Of a stretch of DNA of 64,000 nt, positions 53,941 through 63,206 are shown piece after piece; position 1 is the first letter of the stretch; each line of letters opens with the position of its first letter. Both the position numbers and the translations under genes were made by a program. The stretch is taken from the NCBI RefSeq assembly GCF_014395225.1, contig NZ_CP060723.1, positions 1,364,001-1,428,000 of the forward strand, in the 5' to 3' direction. Source of the stretch: Pedobacter roseus. Its GTDB lineage: Bacteria > Bacteroidota > Bacteroidia > Sphingobacteriales > Sphingobacteriaceae. The notes under the pieces were generated by a model that saw only the letters and a list, made by a program, of their open reading frames with translations, searched no databases and was not told the origin of the DNA.

Positions 53941-55350
53941 ATGACCTTTAAAAGGATTTTATCATTATTACTTATCGTTTCGGGAGCGACATCCATTTAC
54001 CCGGCAATGGCCCAGCAGAAATCGGCCAATAAACCTTTACCCGAGCTTCAGCAAGATTTTGTTGACCTTGGACTGGGCATGTTTATCCATTATGGAATGC
54101 CTACTTTTATGGATCAGGACTGGTCTGACCCTGATGCCGATCTTTCCCTTTTCCAATCGCCCAAGCTCGATGCTGATCAATGGGCTAAAGCCGCAAAATC
54201 TGCAAATATGACTTATGGCTGTTTGACTACCAAACACCACAGCGGATTTCCGATCTGGAACACCAAAACTACAGCCTACAATGTGATGAACACACCGCTA
54301 AAGCGCGATGTGGTAAAGGAGTATGCAGATGCTTTCCGCAAGAACGGATTAAAAGTAATGTTGTATTATTCTATATTGGATACCCATCACGGCATCCGCC
54401 CAAACCAGATTACCCCGGCGAATGTTAAAATGATCAAAGATCAGATTACTGAATTGCTCACCAATTATGGCGAAATCACCGCCCTTATTATTGATGGATG
54501 GGATGCACCATGGTCCAGGATTTCTTATGATCAGGTACCTTTTGAAGATATTTACTATTTAATTAAATCATTACAGCCTAACTGTTTGGTAATGGATCTG
54601 AATGCGGCTAAATATCCTACACAGGCACTTTTCTATACCGATATCAAATCGTATGAACAAGGTGCAGGCCAGTTTATTTCAAAAGAAAACAACAAACTTC
54701 CGGCGCTTGCCTGTTTGCCTTTGCAGGCCAACTGGTTCTGGAAAACTTCTTTCCCTGATACACCTGTAAAAAATGTACCCGAACTGGTGAATAAGTTCAT
54801 CATTCCTTACAATGGTGCCTACTGCAATTTTATATTGAATGTGGCACCGGGCAAAAATGGCCTGATCGATGATAACGCCTTAGCGGCGCTTAAAGAAATG
54901 GGGCAGATCTATAAAAAACCTGAAGGTCTTCCACGTATTCCGGCCTACGCTGCACCGATTATTTCAAGTAACATCGCCAAGCATGTAAAAAGCAACAGTA
55001 GCTGGAGTGATGATATGAATATTATGGATTTTGCCAACGACGATGATTTTGGTTCCAGCTGGTCATCTAATCCTACCGTAAAATCGCCATGGTATGAGCT
55101 AAACTTCGAGAAAGCCGTTCCTTGTAACATGATAGTGCTAACGGCAGGAAATAACAGAAAAGCGACTTACAGCTTACAATATTATGCGAACGGTAAATGG
55201 AATGCTTTAACCGCAAAACAGGAGGGCGAGAAAAGGGTGAGTATTTTTAGGTTCGGGCGCATCTGGTGCGAAAAAATAAAAGTAACCATTACAGGCTTCG
55301 ACAGCCCGCCAGCAATTGCTGAGCTAGGGGTATTTAACGAAAGAAAATAA
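53941..55350 (+). CDS. Alpha-L-fucosidase, GH29, with C-terminal discoidin-like domain
   Basis: An exported glycoside hydrolase of 469 residues, signal peptide ending PAMAQ. The GH29 barrel covers about 35-330 with GMFIHYG (46-52), KHHSGF (98-103) and the nucleophile Asp185 in ALIIDGWDAPW. A beta-sandwich of the F5/8 type C (discoidin) class occupies about 345-465 (SPWYELNFEKAVPCNMIVLT, WCEKIKVTITGF). It should release terminal alpha-L-fucose from glycans in the periplasm or at the surface. It opens the SusC/SusD locus that follows 139 bases later, past a weak hairpin. Confidence 0.9.
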   Translation: MTFKRILSLLLIVSGATSIYPAMAQQKSANKPLPELQQDFVDLGLGMFIHYGMPTFMDQDWSDPDADLSLFQSPKLDADQWAKAAKSANMTYGCLTTKHHSGFPIWNTKTTAYNVMNTPLKRDVVKEYADAFRKNGLKVMLYYSILDTHHGIRPNQITPANVKMIKDQITELLTNYGEITALIIDGWDAPWSRISYDQVPFEDIYYLIKSLQPNCLVMDLNAAKYPTQALFYTDIKSYEQGAGQFISKENNKLPALACLPLQANWFWKTSFPDTPVKNVPELVNKFIIPYNGAYCNFILNVAPGKNGLIDDNALAALKEMGQIYKKPEGLPRIPAYAAPIISSNIAKHVKSNSSWSDDMNIMDFANDDDFGSSWSSNPTVKSPWYELNFEKAVPCNMIVLTAGNNRKATYSLQYYANGKWNALTAKQEGEKRVSIFRFGRIWCEKIKVTITGFDSPPAIAELGVFNERK

Positions 55351-55356
55351 GATAGG

Positions 55357-55390
55357 TTAGCCGGATCAATTTTGGCCCGGCTAATTTATT
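55357..55390 (+). terminator. Weak terminator-like hairpin between fucosidase and susC
   Basis: TTAGCCGG pairs with CCGGCTAA around a 12-base loop, followed by TTTATT. The short T run suggests partial termination or mRNA stabilisation. Confidence 0.5.
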
Positions 55391-55489
55391 AACCGCTCTT
55401 GTTTGCCAGGTATAAGTGGGAATTAACTACTCCAGGGTATACCGACAATCATTTTTTGAAATAAATCAACACTTAACCAACCAAACTTT

Positions 55490-58400
55490 ATGAACCAAAA
55501 TTTTACTGCAAGGATAAGGCATTTGCCTTATCAGGGAAATCTGTGGATACTGCTCTCGGTACTATGTGTCTGTTTTCTGCTCTTGGGCAGTAGCACTTTT
55601 GCACAACAGGGCGCAACAATCAAAATTACTGGAACGGTTAAAGATTCGCTTGGCTTAGGCATACCTGGGGTTAGTCTGCAGGTAAAAGGCCAGAGTGCTA
55701 TGGGTACCATTACCGATGGCGACGGTAAATACTCCCTCAATGCTACGGCCAAATCTACCGTTGTGGTATCGTCAGTCGGTTTTAGAACAACTACTTTCGT
55801 CGCTGATCCACAAAAACTAAAGGTAGACCTTATCCTGCACTCCGATGATAATAATCTCTCTGATGTAGTGGTTACCGCTTTCGGAAAGAAGGAGCGGAGA
55901 GAAGTCATGGTGGGATCGGTTACCAGCATTACGCCTTCTAAGCTAAAGATCCCCTCAAGCAATTTAACCAATGCCATGGCCGGGCAGATTGCCGGGGTAG
56001 TGGCCTACCAGCGGAGCGGCCAGCCCGGATTGGATAATTCTACGTTTTTTATCCGCGGGGTAACCACTTTTGGCTATAAACAGGATCCGCTAATCCTGGT
56101 GGATAATGTGGAGCTCACCCCAACCGATCTGGCGCGGTTACAGGTAGATGATATCGCTAGTTTTTCTATATTAAAAGATGCCAGTGCAACTGCTTTATAT
56201 GGTGCCAGGGGTGCTAACGGGGTAATTCTGGTCACCACCAAAGAAGGTGTAGAAGGTAACGCAAAAGTAAATGTTCGCTTTGAAAATTCCATTTCTCAGT
56301 CTACGCAAAACCTCGAAATTGCCGATCCCATTACCTTTATGAAGATGTACAATGAGGCCTTAACCACCAGGAACCCGCTAGCGGTGCCCAGGTATAGCCA
56401 AAATGATATTTATAATCGTGAACAAACACTGAGCAATGCACCGGGTAGCAACAAATATGTGTATCCTGCGGTAAACTGGATTGATGAACTTTTTAAAACC
56501 AGTACCAATAACCAACGCCTTAATGGAAGTGTAAGTGGTGGGGGCAAAATTGCGAGATATTACATCGGTACCTCTTATAACCGCGACAATGGCATATTAA
56601 AAGTGAGCCCTGTAAATAACTTTAACAATAATGTGAAGCTCGAAAATTACCAGCTGCGCTCCAATGTAAACATTAATGTTACGCCTACCACAGAAGTCGT
56701 GCTGAGGCTTTCTGGCACTTTTGATGAGTATAACGGGCCAATTACAGATGACGGTTCTTTTTCTGCCGATCTGTATAAAAAGGCACTCCATACCAGTCCG
56801 GTATTGTTTCCTGCATATTATCCGGCCGATCCTTCATTGGGAATTGATACACACATTCTGTTTGGGAACAGCTCCACTGAAGGAACAGGAAATACGGTGG
56901 GTTTTTCCAATCCTTATGCAGACATGATGAAAGGGTATAAATCCTTCTCCAGATCCAGGATGTCGGCCCAGTTGGAGCTGAACCAGGATCTTAATTTTTT
57001 AACAAAGGGTTTAACCTTTAAAGGACTTTTTAATACCAACAGGTATTCCTATTTCGATCTGACGAGAAAATATGCTCCGTTTTACTACAATATAGCATCT
57101 TACGACCGGATCAGCAATCAATATAGTTTGAACTGGATCAATAATCAACCCGGCCAGGCTTCGGAATACCTGAGTTTCGAGCCAGGATTTAAGGATATCA
57201 ATACTTTTGTGTACATGCAGGCGGTTATAGATTACTCGAGGCAGCTGGGCACAAAACATAACATCAGCAGTACCTTAATTGCAACCAGGCAACAGCGTTT
57301 ATATGCCAATGCTATTGACCCGGCAACCAATTTATCAAGTCTCCAATATTCACTTCCTTACCGTAACGTAGGCTTATCAGGGAGGTTAGGCTATTCTTAT
57401 GACAACCGCTATTTTGCCGAATTTAACTTTGGTTACAACGGATCGGAACGCTTTGCTGAAAAGAACAGATTTGGTTTCTTCCCAACAATTGGCGGCTCCT
57501 GGGTAATCTCTAACGAAAAATTCTGGAATGGCGGTTTGAAAGACGCTGTTAATAAGCTTAAACTGCGGGCAAGTTATGGCCTGGTGGGAAATGACGCCAT
57601 TGGGGCACAACGTTTCTTTTATCTGTCGAACGTAAACCTGAATGGTGGTAATCCTGCTTATTTCGGACAAACCAACGGGGTAACCAGACCAGGGGTGAGC
57701 ATAACCAATTATGCAAACGATGCGGTAACCTGGGAAACTTCCAGACAGACCAATATCGGTTTGGAAATCAGCTTATTTAAAAGTCTGAATATTATTGCTG
57801 AAGTGTATAAACAACACCGCTATAATATCTTAATGGAGCGTGCCTCTATTCCTACCAGTATGGGATTAGAATCAGGTGTGAGCGCAAACTTGGGTACCGC
57901 CGATTCGAGGGGAATAGACTTTTCGGCCGACTACAGTAAAACCTTCAGCGGAGGATTTTGGATGTCGGGAAGAATGAATTTTACCTTTTCACAGAATAAA
58001 TACGGACAATACGAGCAACCAGCCTATAAGGAGCCATGGAGAATACTCTCCGGGCAGAAAATCGGGGTAAGGTGGGGTTACATTGCAGAGCGCCTTTTTG
58101 TTGATGACCAGGAGGCGGCCGCTTCGCCAACACAGCTTTTTGGCGCCGGAGCATCCGCACCTAAGGGTGGCGATATCAAATATACCGACGTAAACAATGA
58201 TGGCAAAATTACCGAAGCCGATCAGGTTTTTATCGGTTTGCCTTCAACGCCTGAAATTGTTTATGGTGCGGGCTTATCAATGGGATTCAAAAAAATAGAT
58301 CTTTCCTTGTTCTTTCAGGGGGTAGGCCGCACGAGTTTCTTTATCGACCCTTCGCAGGTTAGTCCGTTTCTGGAGAACAGGCAGGTGCTTCAGCCCTTTG

Positions 58401-58732
58401 CTGATAGCCATTGGACAGAGGAAAACCAGGATCTTTATGCCAAATATCCCCGCTTGGGAACCACTTCTTCTGAGATCAGCAATAACCTCCAAACCAGTTC
58501 GTGGTGGATGCGCGACGGTGCTTTTATCAGGTTAAAGTCGATAGAAATCGGTTATACTTTTCCTGATAAATTATCTAAAAAAGCATTTCTGTCTAACTGC
58601 AGGATCTATTTCAATGCCTTAAATCCGCTTACCTGGAGCAGGTTTAAAGACTGGGATCCGGAACTGGCCTCTAACGGCTTCAGTTATCCGATCCAGAAAG
58701 TGTATAACATTGGAATCAACGTAAACCTATAA
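55490..58732 (+). CDS. SusC-family TonB-dependent receptor of the fucosidase locus
   Basis: Outer-membrane importer of 1080 residues without an STN domain. The signal sequence ends at about residue 39 (SSTFAQ). The carboxypeptidase-like domain covers about 44-125 (VKDSLGLGIPGVSLQVKGQS). The plug has SDVVVTAFGKKERREVMVGS and the SusC motif DASATALYGARGANGVILVT. The barrel ends in the strand YNIGINVNL. Because the STN is missing, it is not controlled by a FecI/FecR pair; the neighbouring two-component system is a candidate. SusD begins 12 bases downstream. Confidence 0.93.
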   Translation: MNQNFTARIRHLPYQGNLWILLSVLCVCFLLLGSSTFAQQGATIKITGTVKDSLGLGIPGVSLQVKGQSAMGTITDGDGKYSLNATAKSTVVVSSVGFRTTTFVADPQKLKVDLILHSDDNNLSDVVVTAFGKKERREVMVGSVTSITPSKLKIPSSNLTNAMAGQIAGVVAYQRSGQPGLDNSTFFIRGVTTFGYKQDPLILVDNVELTPTDLARLQVDDIASFSILKDASATALYGARGANGVILVTTKEGVEGNAKVNVRFENSISQSTQNLEIADPITFMKMYNEALTTRNPLAVPRYSQNDIYNREQTLSNAPGSNKYVYPAVNWIDELFKTSTNNQRLNGSVSGGGKIARYYIGTSYNRDNGILKVSPVNNFNNNVKLENYQLRSNVNINVTPTTEVVLRLSGTFDEYNGPITDDGSFSADLYKKALHTSPVLFPAYYPADPSLGIDTHILFGNSSTEGTGNTVGFSNPYADMMKGYKSFSRSRMSAQLELNQDLNFLTKGLTFKGLFNTNRYSYFDLTRKYAPFYYNIASYDRISNQYSLNWINNQPGQASEYLSFEPGFKDINTFVYMQAVIDYSRQLGTKHNISSTLIATRQQRLYANAIDPATNLSSLQYSLPYRNVGLSGRLGYSYDNRYFAEFNFGYNGSERFAEKNRFGFFPTIGGSWVISNEKFWNGGLKDAVNKLKLRASYGLVGNDAIGAQRFFYLSNVNLNGGNPAYFGQTNGVTRPGVSITNYANDAVTWETSRQTNIGLEISLFKSLNIIAEVYKQHRYNILMERASIPTSMGLESGVSANLGTADSRGIDFSADYSKTFSGGFWMSGRMNFTFSQNKYGQYEQPAYKEPWRILSGQKIGVRWGYIAERLFVDDQEAAASPTQLFGAGASAPKGGDIKYTDVNNDGKITEADQVFIGLPSTPEIVYGAGLSMGFKKIDLSLFFQGVGRTSFFIDPSQVSPFLENRQVLQPFADSHWTEENQDLYAKYPRLGTTSSEISNNLQTSSWWMRDGAFIRLKSIEIGYTFPDKLSKKAFLSNCRIYFNALNPLTWSRFKDWDPELASNGFSYPIQKVYNIGINVNL

Positions 58733-58743
58733 GCAGACCTGTT

Positions 58744-60669
58744 ATGAAATTCAATTTTAAACTCATCATACTACTTGCGGCAATTACGGGGATGGCCCTT
58801 TCCTGCAAGAAATACCTGGATGTAACGCCAGATAACGTGGCCACTATCGATTATGCTTTCAGAAACAGAAACGAGGCCGAAAACTACCTTTTTACCTGTT
58901 ATTCTACGATACAGAATATGGGGCCATCCAATAGCGATGCGGCCTTTACCACCTCTGGAGAAATTTATTTTCCCAATACTTTAACAGAGGCCACACTGGG
59001 TAGCCGGGATGCAGAGCAGGGCTTTCACCTGATCAGGGGGGTACAAACTACTGATAACCCCTCACTAAATTATTGGGATGGGGAACAGTTGGGTCAGCCT
59101 ATTTTTAAGGCCATCAGAAGGTGTAATATCTTTCTGGAGAATATCGACCGTCCGAAAGATCTCCCACAATTTGAACGCAACCGCTGGATCGCTGAGGTGA
59201 AGTTTTTAAAGGCCTATTACCACTTTTACCTGTTAAGGATGTATGGCCCGATTCCATTAATTAAACAGAACCTGCCAATAGATGCGGGCACAGATGAGGT
59301 AAGGGTAAAACGTGCGCCCGTTGACGAGGCCTTTGCCTATATCGTATCTTTATTGGATGAGGCCACACCCGATCTTCCACGCACCATTCAGGATCTCGCA
59401 AGGAGTTTAGGCCGGATTACGCAAAACATTGCCCTTTCGGTTAAAGCTGAGGTGCTGACCACTCAGGCTAGCCCTTTCTTTAACGGTAATCCCGATTATA
59501 CGGGTTTTAAAGATAAAGATGGCCTTAATCTGTTCCCGGCGGCTTTTAGTGCCGAAAAGTGGAGCAAAGCAATGCTGGCCTGCCAGGCAGCTGTAAAATC
59601 ATGCGAGGAAAGTAATCTTTCGCTTTACCATTTTACCTCGCCGGGCAATCTTCCAACTATACCTGCCCCGCTAAAAACCGTTATGGACATCAGGCAGAGC
59701 ATTACTGAGAACTGGGAAAAAAATCCTGAAGTGATCTGGGCGCTTAATCCTGAATTTGGACTACAATCTATGGCGATGCCAAGACTTACCAATGCCATGG
59801 TTCAGAATATGGGCGGTGCACCGGGCAATTTTGCGGTGCCAATTGGCATGGCCGAGCTGTTTTACTCCAAAAATGGTATTCCGATGGCTGAAGATGCTAG
59901 TTACGATTATAGAGGCCGTTATGCCGTTGCTACAGCGCCTACTGAAAGTAAATACTATTTAAAAAGCGGTTATCAAACCATAAAAATGCACATGGATCGG
60001 GAACCTCGCTTTTATGCCGATTTATCATTCGATGGAAGCTGCTTTTTTGGCAATGGCCAAACCGATCCTGAAAAAATGCTGTATGTACAGGCCCGTGGCG
60101 GAACTTCCCTTGCTGGCCCGAAAGATAATATCAGGGTTAACGTATCAGGCTATTGGCCAAGCAAACTGGTAAACTACCAATCGGTTTTTGGTACAGAAGT
60201 TAGCCAGACGGGCTTTAGAATGCCGCTGATCAGGCTCGCCGGACTGTACCTGCTTTATGCAGAAACACTTAATGAGGTAAATGGGCCTACGGCAGATGTG
60301 TACACCTATATTGATAAAGTACGTACACGTGCGGGGTTAAAGGGTGTTAAAGAATCATGGTCGTCATACTCCACAAATCCTGGTAAGGCATCGAGTAAAG
60401 ATGGCTTAAGAGCTATCATCCAGCAGGAACGCCGCATTGAACTTTGTTTTGAAGGAAGGATTGGATGGGATTTGAGGCGCTGGAAGGTGATGCAGGAGGT
60501 AATGAGCAAACCGCTTCAGGGCTGGAACATTCAGGATACTACGCCTGAAGGTTACTACCGTCAGCGTAACCTGGTAATTCCGGTCTTTGGTCTTAAGGAT
60601 TATTTATGGCCGCTGAAATACAACGACCTGATCGTAAATCCGAACCTGGTTCAAAATCCTTATTGGTAA
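58744..60669 (+). CDS. SusD/RagB-family surface lipoprotein of the fucosidase locus
   Basis: A 641-residue substrate-binding lipoprotein with lipidated Cys21 (MALSC) and KKYLDVTPDN after it. TPR-like helices contain FLKAYYHFYLLRMYGPIPLI near residue 160. The C-terminal SusD segment has RLAGLYLLYAETLNEVNG and QERRIELCFEGRIGWDLRRW. It is longer than the first SusD in the window (488), as larger-glycan SusDs often are. It pairs with the preceding SusC. Confidence 0.93.
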   Translation: MKFNFKLIILLAAITGMALSCKKYLDVTPDNVATIDYAFRNRNEAENYLFTCYSTIQNMGPSNSDAAFTTSGEIYFPNTLTEATLGSRDAEQGFHLIRGVQTTDNPSLNYWDGEQLGQPIFKAIRRCNIFLENIDRPKDLPQFERNRWIAEVKFLKAYYHFYLLRMYGPIPLIKQNLPIDAGTDEVRVKRAPVDEAFAYIVSLLDEATPDLPRTIQDLARSLGRITQNIALSVKAEVLTTQASPFFNGNPDYTGFKDKDGLNLFPAAFSAEKWSKAMLACQAAVKSCEESNLSLYHFTSPGNLPTIPAPLKTVMDIRQSITENWEKNPEVIWALNPEFGLQSMAMPRLTNAMVQNMGGAPGNFAVPIGMAELFYSKNGIPMAEDASYDYRGRYAVATAPTESKYYLKSGYQTIKMHMDREPRFYADLSFDGSCFFGNGQTDPEKMLYVQARGGTSLAGPKDNIRVNVSGYWPSKLVNYQSVFGTEVSQTGFRMPLIRLAGLYLLYAETLNEVNGPTADVYTYIDKVRTRAGLKGVKESWSSYSTNPGKASSKDGLRAIIQQERRIELCFEGRIGWDLRRWKVMQEVMSKPLQGWNIQDTTPEGYYRQRNLVIPVFGLKDYLWPLKYNDLIVNPNLVQNPYW

Positions 60670-60680
60670 ACTCTAAATAG

Positions 60681-61952
60681 ATGATGATGAAAATTAGATC
60701 AAAAATATACAACAGGCTTTGCACACTACAGTTTCTTTTGCTGTTAATTGTGGCCTGCTCGCTTTATTCCTGCAAAGAAAGCGAAGGTTTTAATGAGGTG
60801 GTATCGAAAGATATGACAAAACCCGGAGCACTTACCGGAATAAAAGTAGAAAATCTGGCTGGCGCGGCGGTAATTTCTTATGTGTTGCCTAATTCCGAGA
60901 ACCTGCTTTATGTTCAGGCAGAATATAGGATCAATTCGCGAACCGTAAGGCAAAGTAAATCTTCTTATTATAGCGATACAATCAGGGTTGAAGGCTTTGA
61001 AAAAAGCGCGGATTATGAGGTAACCCTTTATGCCGTATCGCGTGCAAATGTAAAAAGTGATCCTGTACAGGTACGTGTCAGCCCGGCAACACCTTCTTAC
61101 CTGGCCGTTTATCCTACAGTTCAGCTTCAGGCCGATTTTGGCGGGGTAAATGTGACAGCCAGCAATCCGGCTAAAAAGCCGATAGGGGTAATTGTGATCT
61201 CCAATGATAAAACCACGGGGAAAATGCTGCCAATTGAACAGTTTTATACCGAAGCAGAGAGCATTAACTTCAGTGTAAGGGGTTTTGATACCCTAAAAAG
61301 AGATTTCGGGGTTTATGTAACCGATAGATGGGGAAATATTTCTGATACCTTATATAAATCAATCAGCCCGATTTTCGAAATCATGGTGCCAAAAGCACAA
61401 TTTAGTGAATATAGATTAGCATCCGATTCACCTCTGGGTGCCATATCGCTGGGATGGAATACCACAAGGCTTTGGGACAATAATACCTCTGATCCGGGAT
61501 GGCATACGGAAGCAGGTTATGGTAAGCCCCTTCAGCTCTGTACCTTCGATATGGGCGTGCTCACCAAACTCAGCCGTTATAAGATATGGGAAAGGGGAGA
61601 AGCCTATGGAAACGATTATTCTTATAACCATGGTAACCCTAAAACCTGGACACTTTGGGGGTCGGCTAAAACGGCACCGGCAGATATCGAATTGCCCGTT
61701 ACATCAGCTAAAGGTACCGTGGTTGGCGACTGGATTAACCTGGGCAATTTCAACTGTCCGCCACCACCATCTGGCAACGCTCCGGGACAAACTACTCCTG
61801 CAGATCTTGCTGCGGTTAAAGCCGGATTTGAGTTTAACATTGCCCTGGATATTCCGAAGGTCAGGTTTATCAGGCTGGCCGTTAACTCGACCTGGGGAAA
61901 TGCGGATTTTGCACACGTAATGGAATTATCTTTTTGGGGAAACACCAATTAA
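60681..61952 (+). CDS. Discoidin-type lipoprotein (DUF4959/DUF5126/DUF5000 architecture)
   Basis: A surface lipoprotein of 423 residues. The lipobox SLYSC with Cys31 comes after an unusually long N-terminal segment. A fibronectin-like domain is at about 45-130 (KPGALTGIKVENLAGAAVIS), a second beta domain at about 135-235, and a C-terminal DUF5000/F5/8-type carbohydrate-binding domain at about 255-423 ends in VMELSFWG. This three-domain order is common in SusCD loci and suggests glycan binding. It starts 11 bases after susD. Confidence 0.82.
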   Translation: MMMKIRSKIYNRLCTLQFLLLLIVACSLYSCKESEGFNEVVSKDMTKPGALTGIKVENLAGAAVISYVLPNSENLLYVQAEYRINSRTVRQSKSSYYSDTIRVEGFEKSADYEVTLYAVSRANVKSDPVQVRVSPATPSYLAVYPTVQLQADFGGVNVTASNPAKKPIGVIVISNDKTTGKMLPIEQFYTEAESINFSVRGFDTLKRDFGVYVTDRWGNISDTLYKSISPIFEIMVPKAQFSEYRLASDSPLGAISLGWNTTRLWDNNTSDPGWHTEAGYGKPLQLCTFDMGVLTKLSRYKIWERGEAYGNDYSYNHGNPKTWTLWGSAKTAPADIELPVTSAKGTVVGDWINLGNFNCPPPPSGNAPGQTTPADLAAVKAGFEFNIALDIPKVRFIRLAVNSTWGNADFAHVMELSFWGNTN

Positions 61953-61964
61953 AATTTATAGAAG

Positions 61965-63173
61965 ATGACAACTAAACATATAAACAGCATCTTACTGGTT
62001 TTTATGACCATTGCAGTGCTTTGTGGCTGTAGCAAGGATGCCCTTGATTATAGAAAATATCTCGATGGAAAAGAGCGGATATATCCCGGCTTTCCGGGCA
62101 AAGTTGCGGCGGCACCAGGCAACTATAGGGTAAAACTAAACTGGAAAGCCAGTCCCGATCCGAGTGTAATCCGCTACAAAATATTCTGGAACAATTCCGC
62201 AGATTCATTAGAAATGGCAGCGCCTGATCGGTCCATCACTGATGTATCGGTAATCATTCCAAAACTAGTGGAGTACAATTATTCCTTTACCATCTATTCT
62301 TATGATAAAGCTGGGAATAAATCAGTCCCTGTTCAGATCAGCAACGTAAAGGTTTATGGCGATAGCTATAAATCGAGTTTAACCAATCGCTTTCTGGTAT
62401 CTGCAAATCCCTATCAACTAGATGACAGCGGCATCACACTCAACTTTGAAAAACCCGATACCATTAACATCGCTACAGAAATACGTTATACTTATAAAGA
62501 TGGTACCATACATACAAGCGCGCTAAGTCCTGATGCAAATTCGATCAGGCTGGCCGACTACAAATCTGGCACAAAAATTTATTTCAGATCGGCCTATATT
62601 CCCGTTAAATCGGCAATTGATACCTTTTACACCGCAGATTATGATTCTTTGAGTAACATCTTGATTCCGGTTGATAAATCGCTGTTCCGCCCGTTGAAGC
62701 TGGGTAATGATGTGGGCACTTATTCGGATGAAACCAATTTGACTCAACTCTGGAATGGAAATAAAGCACCCACTGATTATCCGGATATTTTCCATAGTGA
62801 TGATAAGTCGCCGCTTCCGCATCACTTTACTTTCGATATGGGTAAAGCGGTAACCAACCTCGCTCAGTTTGAAATCATCGGGCGGAACGGCTATAATAAC
62901 CCTACCAAATTTGAGATTTGGGGAATAGCCGATCTTACCGGTGCGCAGACACAATCGCCAGGCAATTCTGCCGGCTGGACAGCAGAATCGATAGGAAGAG
63001 GGTGGAAGTTGCTAAAAACAGTAGAACGTTCGGATGATGGATCAGCACCATTTAAAGTGAGCCTTCCAGATGGACTACCAGACATCCGGTATATCCGAAT
63101 CCGCGTAATTCAAGTGGCCAGTGGTGATCCCAATTACAGCAACATTAGCGAAATATCCTTCTGGAATAAATAG
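61965..63173 (+). CDS. DUF4998-type lipoprotein with discoidin-like C-terminus
   Basis: A lipoprotein of 402 residues with Cys22 (VLCGC). The DUF4998-like start DYRKYLDGKERIYPGFPGK is followed by a fibronectin-like domain (about 45-125). The C-terminal half (about 240-402) is an F5/8-like domain with HHFTFDMGKAVTNLAQFEII and the end segment NISEISFWNK. That end segment is close to the one of the preceding gene, so the two C-terminal domains are related. It is 12 bases downstream of that gene and is likely a second glycan-binding surface protein. Confidence 0.82.
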   Translation: MTTKHINSILLVFMTIAVLCGCSKDALDYRKYLDGKERIYPGFPGKVAAAPGNYRVKLNWKASPDPSVIRYKIFWNNSADSLEMAAPDRSITDVSVIIPKLVEYNYSFTIYSYDKAGNKSVPVQISNVKVYGDSYKSSLTNRFLVSANPYQLDDSGITLNFEKPDTINIATEIRYTYKDGTIHTSALSPDANSIRLADYKSGTKIYFRSAYIPVKSAIDTFYTADYDSLSNILIPVDKSLFRPLKLGNDVGTYSDETNLTQLWNGNKAPTDYPDIFHSDDKSPLPHHFTFDMGKAVTNLAQFEIIGRNGYNNPTKFEIWGIADLTGAQTQSPGNSAGWTAESIGRGWKLLKTVERSDDGSAPFKVSLPDGLPDIRYIRIRVIQVASGDPNYSNISEISFWNK

Positions 63174-63206
63174 TTTTCTTCTGTAAAATGGAGAAATAAT
63201 ACAATT